From Ruminococcaceae bacterium UBA7147 (lineage in GTDB: Bacteria; Bacillota; Clostridia; Oscillospirales; Acutalibacteraceae): a DNA stretch of 37,768 nucleotides. The stretch is taken from NCBI GenBank assembly GCA_002491825.1, contig DKWR01000038.1, positions 48,233-86,000 on the forward strand, read 5' to 3'. Position 1 is the stretch's first letter; each line of letters opens with the position of its first letter. This document shows, piece by piece, positions 32,151 through 37,768 of the stretch. The notes below the pieces were generated by a model, which worked only from the letters and a program-made list of their open reading frames with translations, had not been told where the DNA came from and did no database searches. A program made the translations under genes and the position numbers.

Positions 32151-32390
32151 ATGGCAGACAGACCTATGAACCGTGGCAGAAAGGCTCGCAAGAAGGTTTG
32201 CGGCTTCTGCGTTGATAAGGTTGAACATATCGACTACAAAGATATCGCACGTCTTCGCCGTTATATGTCAGAGAGAGGAAAGATTCTTCCCCGCCGTGTA
32301 ACAGGCACATGTGCAAAGCATCAGCGTGAGCTTACAGTAGCAATCAAGCGTGCACGTCACCTTGCATTACTTCCTTATTCAGCTGACTAA
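32151..32390 (+). CDS. rpsR: 30S ribosomal protein S18
   Basis: This 79-residue S18 is the last gene of the operon. [29 protein letters not shown], then [27 protein letters not shown], is the family pattern. The zinc-type Cys pair KVCGFC is kept. The Shine-Dalgarno AAAGGAG precedes the ATG, and a strong terminator follows 11 bp after the stop. Confidence 0.97.
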   Translation: MADRPMNRGRKARKKVCGFCVDKVEHIDYKDIARLRRYMSERGKILPRRVTGTCAKHQRELTVAIKRARHLALLPYSAD

Positions 32391-32400
32391 TTTAAAATTT

Positions 32401-32426
32401 ACCGCTCCTTTACGGGGCGGTTTTTT
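32401..32426 (+). terminator. Intrinsic terminator of rpsF-ssb-rpsR
   Basis: Stem ACCGCTCC / GGGGCGGT (one wobble) has loop TTTAC and is followed by six T. Confidence 0.95.
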
Positions 32427-32440
32427 ATTTCAATTTAGCA

Positions 32441-32480
32441 TTAAAATAAAACAACCGTATGCCGAAAGACATACGGTTGT
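32441..32480 (-). terminator. Intrinsic terminator of ilvE
   Basis: On the minus strand an 11-bp stem (ACAACCGTATG / CATACGGTTGT) is followed by TTTATTTTAA. It lies 15 bp after the ilvE stop. Confidence 0.93.
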
Positions 32481-32495
32481 TCTATGTAAAAATTC

Positions 32496-33521
32496 TTATT
32501 TAATTTCTTTAATCCAGCCTTCGGGAGCTTCAATTTTGCCCATCTGAATGCCTGTAAGTGTTTCATAAAGCTTTTTGGTTGTGGGACCCATTTCCTCCAT
32601 ACCGCTCGGGAAACAGATTTCCTTGCCGTGGTCATAAATCTTGCCGACAGGTGAAATAACTGCCGCAGTACCGCAAAGACCGCATTCTGCAAAGTCCTTA
32701 ACCTCGTCAAAGTAAACCTCTCTCTGCTCAACCTCAAGACCAAGATAATGCTCTGCAACGTACATAAGCGAACGGCGTGTGATAGAGGGGAGAATACTGT
32801 CAGACTTCGGAGTGATAATCTTGTTGTCCTTTGTAACGAACAGGAAGTTAGCACCGCCTGTTTCCTCAACCTTAGTGCGAGTTGCGGCGTCAAGGTACAT
32901 ATTCTCGTCAAAGCCCTCTGCGTGAGCAGTAACAATTGCGTGAAGGCTCATTGCATAGTTAAGACCTGCCTTGATATGACCTGTACCGTGCGGAGCAGCT
33001 CTGTCAAAGTCGGAAACTTTAATTGTTATAGGCTTTGCACCGCCCTTGAAGTAAGGACCAACGGGAGTTGCGAAAATTCTGAACTGATATTCGTCCGACG
33101 GTTTAACGCCGATAACGGGACCCGAACCGAACATATAGGGGCGAATATAAAGAGTAGCACCTGTGCCGTAAGGAGGTACAAAATCGGAATTTGCCTTGAC
33201 AACCTTGCATACAGCCTCAACAAAATCTTCTTTCGGGAACACAGGCATCTCAAGACGCTTGCAGCTGTCTTCCATTCTCTGGGCGTTGAGGTCGGGACGG
33301 AACACAACAATTCTGCCGTCGCAGGTTGTGTAAGCTTTCATACCCTCAAAACAAGTCTGGGCATACTGCAAAACACCTGCACACTCACTCATTGTGACGG
33401 TAGGGTCCTCGGTCATAACACCGTTATCCCACTTGCCGTCCTTGTAGTTTGATACAAATCTTTCGCCTGTCGGCATATAGCCAAAGCCGAGATTTGACCA
33501 GTCAATGTTTTGCTTTTCCAT
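32496..33521 (-). CDS. ilvE: Branched-chain amino acid aminotransferase
   Basis: This 341-residue class IV PLP aminotransferase moves amino groups between glutamate and the keto acids of Leu, Ile and Val. The PLP Lys lies in GTGHIKAGLNYAMS, followed by NMYLDAATRTKVEETGGANFLF and the C-terminal AECGLCGTAAVISPVG. The N-terminus WSNLGFGYMPTGERFVSNY is of the long (BCAT2-type) class. It is a monocistron with its own promoter at 33574-33603 and terminator. No other ilv or leu genes are near. Confidence 0.96.
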   Translation of the reverse strand: MEKQNIDWSNLGFGYMPTGERFVSNYKDGKWDNGVMTEDPTVTMSECAGVLQYAQTCFEGMKAYTTCDGRIVVFRPDLNAQRMEDSCKRLEMPVFPKEDFVEAVCKVVKANSDFVPPYGTGATLYIRPYMFGSGPVIGVKPSDEYQFRIFATPVGPYFKGGAKPITIKVSDFDRAAPHGTGHIKAGLNYAMSLHAIVTAHAEGFDENMYLDAATRTKVEETGGANFLFVTKDNKIITPKSDSILPSITRRSLMYVAEHYLGLEVEQREVYFDEVKDFAECGLCGTAAVISPVGKIYDHGKEICFPSGMEEMGPTTKKLYETLTGIQMGKIEAPEGWIKEIK

Positions 33522-33573
33522 TTACATTACTTCCTTTCGAAATATATACAAAACCCTTAAAAGGTGCAGGATT

Positions 33574-33603
33574 ATTTTAGCACTTTAATGTGTGTTTTGT
33601 CAA
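33574..33603 (-). promoter_or_regulatory. Promoter of ilvE
   Basis: On the minus strand a perfect TTGACA (33603-33598) and TAAAAT (33579-33574) are 18 bp apart, 52 bp before the start codon. The rest of the 245-bp gap to the divergent AAA-CYTH gene shows only a TATAAT (33708-33713) without a clear -35. Confidence 0.8.
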
Positions 33604-33766
33604 CGCTGAACGGCTATATTTCAGGCTAAAATTGAAAATTGCATCATATATTGCAGCAAAGAGTAGAAATAATTGCAATGAAGAATTAAAATTACATTTC
33701 GAAAAGTTATAATGAGTATTAAAGATTTAATAATATTTGTAAGGAATTAAATATAAGAGGTAAGCT

Positions 33767-34864
33767 ATGGCAGAAGTAATTAAAATTGTCCTCACGGGAG
33801 GACCTTGCTCGGGAAAAACTACTGCGCTTTCATATGTATCGGAAAAGATAAAGGAGCAGGGGATAGAGGTAATTACAATTGAAGAGCGTGCAACAAAGCT
33901 TATTTTAAGCGGAAAGACTCCGCAGAATATGGGAAGGTATGAATTTCATAAGCTGTTGTTTGAGCTTGAACTAGCTGAAGAAAACGAAAAGACAGAGCTT
34001 GCCAAAAAGATGCACTGTGATAGAGTAGTGATGCTATTTGACAGAGGCTTGCTTGATAATAAAGCATTTGTAACTCAAGAGGAATTTGACCGTTATTCTT
34101 CGCAAAACGGTGCAAACGAGGATATTATCCGCAATTCATACGACGCTGTTTTTCACCTTGTAACAGCTGCAGACGGTGCAGAAAGCTATTATAATCTGAC
34201 AAACAACAAGGCTCGGAGTGAAAGCATAGAGCAGGCTAAAAAGCTTGATGAAGAGATACTGTCTGTATGGACAGGCACACCACATCTGCGTGTTATAGAC
34301 AACTCAACTTCATTTGAGAAAAAGCTTGAACGCCTTATGACCGAAATTTTATCTTTTCTCGGAATCCCTAAACATTTTGAAATAGAAAGAAAATTCCTTA
34401 TTGAATATCCCGACTTGAAATTTCTGAATAACATAAAAACCTGCCGTAAAATTCCTATAACACAGGCGTATCTTACAACACCCGACGAGGGATATTTCAG
34501 AATAAGAAAACGTGGCGAGGGGAAAAACGCCGTATATATTAAAACCGTCAAAATCAAAATCAGTGACATAAAACGCATTGAAATTGAAAATTATATTTCC
34601 GAAAAAGAATATAACAGTTATATGAGCAAAAAAGAGTATATTACGGGCATAATTTCAAAGGATAGATACTGCATTATATGGAACAACACCTATTATGAGC
34701 TTGACGTATATCCGTTCTGGAATGATAAGGCGACAATTGAGATTGAACTGCTTTCGGAAAATCAGCAGTACAAGTTGCCCGATTTTATAAAGCTAATCAG
34801 AGAAGTGACATTTGAGCAGGAATATCGAAACCTTGCGTTAGCGCAGAAATACGGTAAAGAATAA
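33767..34864 (+). CDS. AAA/kinase-like P-loop domain fused to a CYTH domain
   Basis: This 365-residue protein has two parts. The N-half (about 1-195) is an AAA_28 / nucleoside-kinase-like P-loop domain with Walker A GGPCSGKTTAL (Lys17) and MLFDRGLLDNKAF as the DRG-type motif. The C-half (about 203-360) is a CYTH domain with the signature E205-I-E-R-K (ExExK), QAYLTTPDEGYFRIRKRGEG, and late IEIEL. CYTH enzymes act on triphosphates such as thiamine triphosphate, polyphosphate or nucleotides. The same pairing is known in eukaryotic TTD14-like proteins. Substrates in bacteria are not known. The gene is a monocistron upstream of tRNA-Arg; the Shine-Dalgarno AGAGGTAAGC precedes the ATG. Confidence 0.88.
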   Translation: MAEVIKIVLTGGPCSGKTTALSYVSEKIKEQGIEVITIEERATKLILSGKTPQNMGRYEFHKLLFELELAEENEKTELAKKMHCDRVVMLFDRGLLDNKAFVTQEEFDRYSSQNGANEDIIRNSYDAVFHLVTAADGAESYYNLTNNKARSESIEQAKKLDEEILSVWTGTPHLRVIDNSTSFEKKLERLMTEILSFLGIPKHFEIERKFLIEYPDLKFLNNIKTCRKIPITQAYLTTPDEGYFRIRKRGEGKNAVYIKTVKIKISDIKRIEIENYISEKEYNSYMSKKEYITGIISKDRYCIIWNNTYYELDVYPFWNDKATIEIELLSENQQYKLPDFIKLIREVTFEQEYRNLALAQKYGKE

Positions 34865-34938
34865 TTTTTGCAGATATTTGCAAAAATAATTATATTTTAC
34901 GCAATATCGACATTTTAAAAAAAATCTTTAAAAAGGTA

Positions 34939-34967
34939 TTGACAAAATCCACCTTAATAGATATAAT
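34939..34967 (+). promoter_or_regulatory. Strong promoter of tRNA-Arg
   Basis: Perfect TTGACA (34939-34944) and perfect TATAAT (34962-34967) are separated by 17 bp. Confidence 0.95.
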
Positions 34968-34982
34968 ATAAAGGCTGACGAA

Positions 34983-34998
34983 AACAGCTATAGCTGTT
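34983..34998. repeat. Perfect 16-bp palindrome in the tRNA-Arg leader
   Basis: AACAGCTATAGCTGTT is its own reverse complement. It lies just after the promoter and 7 bp before the mature tRNA end, so it may be a 5' leader hairpin removed by RNase P or a protein site. Confidence 0.6.
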
Positions 34999-35005
34999 CA
35001 TAACT

Positions 35006-35082
35006 GCGCCAATAGCTCAGCTGGATAGAGCAACTGCCTTCTAAGCAGTAGGTCAGGGGTTCGAGTCCCTTTTGGCGCGCCA
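35006..35082 (+). tRNA. tRNA-Arg (anticodon TCT)
   Basis: A complete cloverleaf is visible. The acceptor stem is GCGCCAA (35006-35012) with TTGGCGC (35072-35078), then G and an encoded CCA. The D arm contains AGCTCAGCTGGATAGAGC. The anticodon stem ACTGC / GCAGT has loop CTTCTAA, giving anticodon TCT, which reads AGA. The T arm has GGTTCGAGTCC. It has a perfect promoter and a terminator after it. An integrase gene lies 280 bp downstream, so the 3' end of this tRNA is the likely attachment site of the element that follows. Confidence 0.97.
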
Positions 35083-35095
35083 ACAATCTATAACG

Positions 35096-35149
35096 AATAA
35101 ACCCTCAAAAGCCACTGTTTATGCGGTTATTTGGGGGTTTATTTTTTTA
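35096..35149 (+). terminator. Terminator downstream of tRNA-Arg
   Basis: Outer arms AATAAACCC and GGGTTTATT enclose about 28 bp with weak inner pairing, followed by a run of T. It probably ends tRNA-Arg transcription before the integrase. Confidence 0.8.
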
Positions 35150-35186
35150 TTTTTATTTTTTTAACGGTTCCATATATAATTTATTA

Positions 35187-35216
35187 TACCAACTAATACC
35201 AAGTGGTACCAACTAA
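35187..35216. repeat. Three tandem 10-bp repeats, candidate recombinase arm sites
   Basis: TACCAACTAA, TACCAAGTGG and TACCAACTAA follow head to tail with a 10-bp period, one helical turn. TACCA-AG-TGGTA within is also an inverted repeat. They lie between the tRNA and the integrase. Confidence 0.7.
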
Positions 35217-35218
35217 AC

Positions 35219-35240
35219 TGTTGTCAAATTGTTGTCAGAT
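35219..35240. repeat. Two tandem 11-bp repeats, candidate recombinase arm sites
   Basis: TGTTGTCAAAT and TGTTGTCAGAT are adjacent, with one mismatch, right after the 10-bp repeats. Like them, they may be arm-type sites for the integrase or excisionase. Confidence 0.7.
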
Positions 35241-35360
35241 AGTAGTTGAAATAAATGAGTTTTTGATATATAATTTTAGTTACGACAAGATACTTCATTT
35301 TGCGTTCAAATTTATTGTCAAAATGTTTTACATAAACTTTTATTTTGGAGTGATTACATT

Positions 35361-36578
35361 ATGTCAGACAAAAAATCAACAACAAGACGAGACAACGGTT
35401 CGGGCACTTTTGTAAAGCGTTCTGATGATAGATGGATGGGCAAAATTATGGTGGGACATAACGAAGAAGGTAAACCCAAATGTTTGTATGCCTACGGTAA
35501 GAGCGAAGCTGAAGCAAAGCGAAAATTAAAAATAAAGGTAAAGGAATACAACGATAATCGTGGTATTGTTACAGATGACATTTCAGTTAAAAAGTGGTTT
35601 ACTACGTGGCTGGAAAACACCATGAAGCCAACGCTCAAGCCCAAAAGCTATGACGCTAAAAAACGATGTGTCGAAAGATTTATCATACCTTATTTAGGTG
35701 GAATGAAAGTCGATCAAGTAACACCCACGGATGTTCAAAACCTAATTAATAATATGATTTCTGATAATTATTCATATTCACAAATTCAAAAGGTTTACAA
35801 TACAATAAACCAACGCTATAAACTTGCCGTAGAACAAAGACAAGTATCCTTCAATCCTACCATCGGTGTTCAACTTCCAAAAACTCTGAAACATAGCGAC
35901 AGTATTGATTCAGCAAAAGCTATGAGCAAAGAAGAGGTCAAAAGATTAATGTCAAGAGCTTATGAAAAATATCCTTGTGGAACACCAATATACCCAAGGG
36001 GTGACTTAATCATACTTTTACTACAAACTGGTATGAGGGTGGGCGAAGCACTTGCTTTAACTTGGGATGATATTGATTTTGACAATAGATTTATTGCAAT
36101 AACAAAAAATCTCGTCACCATAAAAAACGACGATGAGACAAGAATAAATCCTGCAACAAATAAGCCATTCAAAAACCTTACAATTATACAAGAAACGCCA
36201 AAGACAACAAAAAGCAATAGAAAAATCCCTATTGGAGACAATGCTTTACAGACGATAAAAAATATCAAAGCATACAATGGCAAATATAAATATGTTTACG
36301 CCAACTCAAAAGGTAATATTACGAGCTATCGTGTATTAAGTAGAATGTTTGAAGGTATGCTTAAGCAAGCAAATATTAAAGGAGATTATTCCTTACATTC
36401 TTTACGACATACATTTGCCTCGCTATTGTTTGCGCAAGGTGTAAATGACAGATATATAAGTGAGGTATTAGGACATTCTTCTTTATCCGTTACACATAAA
36501 GTTTATATCCATATTATTAATGATTTAAAAAACAAAGAAATAAATAGGGCTTTAGTAGACATAAAATTAGATGGCTAA
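35361..36578 (+). CDS. int: Tyrosine recombinase / site-specific integrase
   Basis: This 405-residue phage- or ICE-type integrase has three domains. An N-terminal AP2-like arm-binding region spans about 12-62 (GSGTFVKRSDDRWMGKI). A SAM-like core-binding domain spans about 74-172. The catalytic domain follows, with Arg226 (TGMRVGEAL), a Lys near 284-288, His346 and Arg349 (HSLRH), His372 (LGHSS) and the nucleophile Tyr382 (VYIHI). All key residues are present, so it should be active. The Shine-Dalgarno TTGGAGTG precedes the ATG. It lies 280 bp after tRNA-Arg, the probable integration site. The AT-rich codon use differs from the genes left of the tRNA. No excisionase is visible. Confidence 0.96.
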   Translation: MSDKKSTTRRDNGSGTFVKRSDDRWMGKIMVGHNEEGKPKCLYAYGKSEAEAKRKLKIKVKEYNDNRGIVTDDISVKKWFTTWLENTMKPTLKPKSYDAKKRCVERFIIPYLGGMKVDQVTPTDVQNLINNMISDNYSYSQIQKVYNTINQRYKLAVEQRQVSFNPTIGVQLPKTLKHSDSIDSAKAMSKEEVKRLMSRAYEKYPCGTPIYPRGDLIILLLQTGMRVGEALALTWDDIDFDNRFIAITKNLVTIKNDDETRINPATNKPFKNLTIIQETPKTTKSNRKIPIGDNALQTIKNIKAYNGKYKYVYANSKGNITSYRVLSRMFEGMLKQANIKGDYSLHSLRHTFASLLFAQGVNDRYISEVLGHSSLSVTHKVYIHIINDLKNKEINRALVDIKLDG

Positions 36579-36620
36579 CTCAAAATGAGTTTTAACACAT
36601 CTTAGGATTAATGCTATAAC

Positions 36621-36659
36621 AAGGGCTATGAGACTTAGGTCTTGTAGCCCTATTTTTTA
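36621..36659 (+). terminator. Intrinsic terminator of the integrase gene
   Basis: Outer stem AGGGCTA / TAGCCCT and inner AGAC / GTCT with loop TTAG are followed by ATTTTTTATT. It lies 43 bp after the integrase stop. Confidence 0.9.
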
Positions 36660-36696
36660 TTCTGACTCTTACAGGAGACATATATACTCCTAAACG

Positions 36697-36736
36697 CAAA
36701 AAAATAGGGAACCCGTTGTAAGTATTTGGTTCCCTA
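36697..36736 (-). terminator. Minus-strand terminator-like hairpin with no gene assigned
   Basis: Arms TAGGGAACC (36705-36713) and GGTTCCCTA (36728-36736) are preceded on the plus strand by AAAAAAA, which gives a U-tract on the minus transcript. No minus-strand gene ends here, so it may end a small RNA that starts to the right. The rest of the gap 36740-36950 is AT-rich, and I see no gene in it. Confidence 0.65.
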
Positions 36737-36954
36737 AAAAACACTGCCTACTATTTTATTCCAAGTAATTGTATCTAAGAGTAGGAGAAACCTCTGATAT
36801 AATCATTTTTTAACTTGAAAAGAAAATAATGAAAACTGAAAAAATAAGAACTAAAAACATATTTCTTATAATATTATATATTTCGTTACTACTTAGTCAC
36901 AGATAAAACACAGAAGAATCACAAAACAAATTATACAAACTATATAAAAAAGTA

Positions 36955-36983
36955 TTGACAAAATCAAAATTATAGTGTATAGT
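36955..36983 (+). promoter_or_regulatory. Promoter inside the element
   Basis: A perfect TTGACA (36955-36960) and TATAGT (36978-36983) are 17 bp apart, 52 bp before the 8-codon frame and 208 bp before the lipoprotein. Confidence 0.82.
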
Positions 36984-37034
36984 CTTAATTAGATAATGAG
37001 CAAACAGAATATTTGAGAAAAGGAGCAATTTTAT

Positions 37035-37061
37035 ATGAACAACTTATTATCACTGAAATAA
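37035..37061 (+). CDS. Possible 8-codon leader peptide MNNLLSLK
   Basis: A very short frame of eight codons and a TAA follows a good Shine-Dalgarno, AAAGGAG, at 37018-37024 and the promoter at 36955. It precedes the lipoprotein gene by 129 bp. The place of the frame just after a promoter fits a leader peptide or a signal peptide, but it is so short that chance is possible. I see no clear attenuator hairpin between it and the lipoprotein. Confidence 0.35.
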   Translation: MNNLLSLK

Positions 37062-37190
37062 TAGATAGGAGTGAGTCCAGTGGTTTAATTAGTTTTACAT
37101 AAGATATAAAGTAATAAAATTTAATAAAGGCAAAAGTATATTTCAAAAGATAATTCTAGTATAAATTTTTTAATAAAGGAGTTATTTAAA

Positions 37191-37553
37191 ATGAAGAATG
37201 TATTTCGTTTTATTGCCCTTGTTTTAATCACAGTTATCTTTTTGCTTTTGTTCTCTGGGTGCGTACTGGTCATCAGTTCTGGAGATGATATATTTCAACA
37301 AGGTAGCAATACACAGACGATTAATAATTATAGTAATAACAACATGACTTTCAAACAAAGTCTTACAATGTCAACCACGGATGAAATTCCATCAGGTAAA
37401 ATTAGCGATTTATTAAAAAACGCAATTGGACTTTTAATCTCTTTGCTCGTATTAGTTAGTAGCATAATCGGAACTGTTGTAGCGAGAGGTAAAGCACAAA
37501 AGATTAAAGCTATAATTGATTTAATAATAGCTACATTAAAAATAGGTAAATAA
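37191..37553 (+). CDS. Small lipoprotein with C-terminal membrane segment, unknown function
   Basis: This 120-residue protein has a type II signal peptide with lipobox LFSGC (Cys24). An Asn/Gln/Thr-rich region (about 35-60) follows. A second strong hydrophobic segment lies near 78-97, and then a basic, amphipathic tail (ARGKAQKIKAIIDLIIATLKIGK in part). I recognise no family. The topology suggests a lipid-anchored protein with a second membrane helix and a cytoplasmic Lys-rich end. Strong Shine-Dalgarno AAAGGAG is 9 nt before the ATG. It is AT-rich like the element it lies in, and may serve the element, for example in surface exclusion or stress, but nothing proves that. Confidence 0.75.
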   Translation: MKNVFRFIALVLITVIFLLLFSGCVLVISSGDDIFQQGSNTQTINNYSNNNMTFKQSLTMSTTDEIPSGKISDLLKNAIGLLISLLVLVSSIIGTVVARGKAQKIKAIIDLIIATLKIGK

Positions 37554-37580
37554 AGGAATAGTATGATTACTAAAACAATG

Positions 37581-37613
37581 GTTGCTCTTGGAAGATAATA
37601 TTTCAAGGGCAAC
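37581..37613 (+). terminator. Hairpin after the lipoprotein gene, probable weak terminator
   Basis: Stem GTTGCTCTTG / CAAGGGCAAC (one wobble) has a 13-nt loop and a poor T-tract (TCTACTTATAG). It lies 27 bp after the stop. Confidence 0.6.
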
Positions 37614-37747
37614 TCTACTTATAGTATGCCATTAAATACTAATCATTGTATTGATTGCTATATTTTATATAATTATTTATGAAAACTAATTGATTTTTTT
37701 AAAAAAAATGATATAATTTATATATATTATTATAAGGGACTGTTTTG

Positions 37748-37768
37748 ATGGACAATATTAAAATTAAT
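37748..37768 (+). CDS. Start of a further gene, cut by the window edge
   Basis: An ATG opens a frame of seven codons to the edge (MDNIKIN). AAGGGA lies 9 nt upstream and an AT-rich TATAAT-like stretch about 30 bp further. Too little is seen to name it. Confidence 0.45.

Larger units (their letters stand above)
35060..37768 (+). mobile_element. Left part of an integrated element at tRNA-Arg (right end not in window)
   Basis: The tRNA-Arg 3' half, tandem repeats, a tyrosine integrase and AT-rich DNA follow each other from 35060 to the edge. This is the classic layout of an ICE, IME or prophage inserted at the 3' end of a tRNA gene. The far attachment site and all transfer or phage genes lie outside the window, so the class cannot be named. 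The left boundary is approximate. Confidence 0.75.

Noticed and set aside
32748..33452. Plus-strand 234-residue frame opposite ilvE
   Set aside because: It is a shadow of ilvE: Cys/His/Asn-rich, no ribosome site, and the minus strand encodes a full aminotransferase with promoter and terminator.

Overview
The window looks like chromosome from a sporulating, dockerin-bearing member of the Oscillospiraceae/Ruminococcus group of Firmicutes. The support is a C-terminal dockerin module at the left edge, a GerW (YtfJ) sporulation gene, a zinc-ribbon form of L28, Gram-positive style promoters and Shine-Dalgarno sites, TTG starts, and gene orders common in Clostridia. No species can be named from sequence alone. 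Most of the window is ordinary core chromosome with moderate GC. The last 2.6 kb is clearly more AT-rich and looks like the first part of an integrated element.

Layout: (1) 1-2.4 kb holds a dockerin protein end, a cyclase-family hydrolase, a HAD phosphatase and queH. (2) 2.4-5.4 kb, minus strand, holds a DUF5131 three-Cys gene broken by an in-frame TAA, then hisF, hisH and tcdA. (3) 5.65-11.5 kb is a complete fructose PTS operon, fruR-fruK-fruA followed by ptsH and ptsI, so the general phosphorelay proteins sit in the same cluster as a sugar-specific permease. (4) 11.5-12.8 kb holds an unknown membrane protein between two near-identical terminator repeats, plus a SUKH (SMI1/KNR4) protein. (5) 12.9-18.4 kb holds rpmB, divergent from a run of M50 protease, scpA, scpB, DUF2953, gerW, a D,D-carboxypeptidase and rluB. 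(6) 18.5-21.8 kb is a biotin-dependent carboxyltransferase trio (12S-like, 1.3S-like, 5S-like) with no membrane beta subunit in view. (7) 21.9-28.8 kb holds metY, ispD, ispF, two zinc-ribbon membrane proteins, a second D,D-carboxypeptidase, pgi and a small P-loop protein. (8) 28.8-34.9 kb holds maf, DUF4250, trpF, a LytTR response regulator, rpsF-ssb-rpsR, ilvE and an AAA-CYTH fusion. (9) 35.0-37.8 kb holds tRNA-Arg(TCT), tandem repeats that may be recombinase sites, a tyrosine integrase, non-coding structure, a small lipoprotein and the start of one more gene.

Much of the detail lies between genes. Two families of short palindromic repeats each occur twice. The Shine-Dalgarno sites of both D,D-carboxypeptidase genes lie inside hairpin arms. 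A terminator-bearing repeat flanks one gene like a cassette. I see no CRISPR array and no recognisable defence system. The best candidates for new biology are the divergent carboxyltransferase trio, the AAA-CYTH fusion, the hairpin-controlled carboxypeptidases and the mostly unread tRNA-Arg element.
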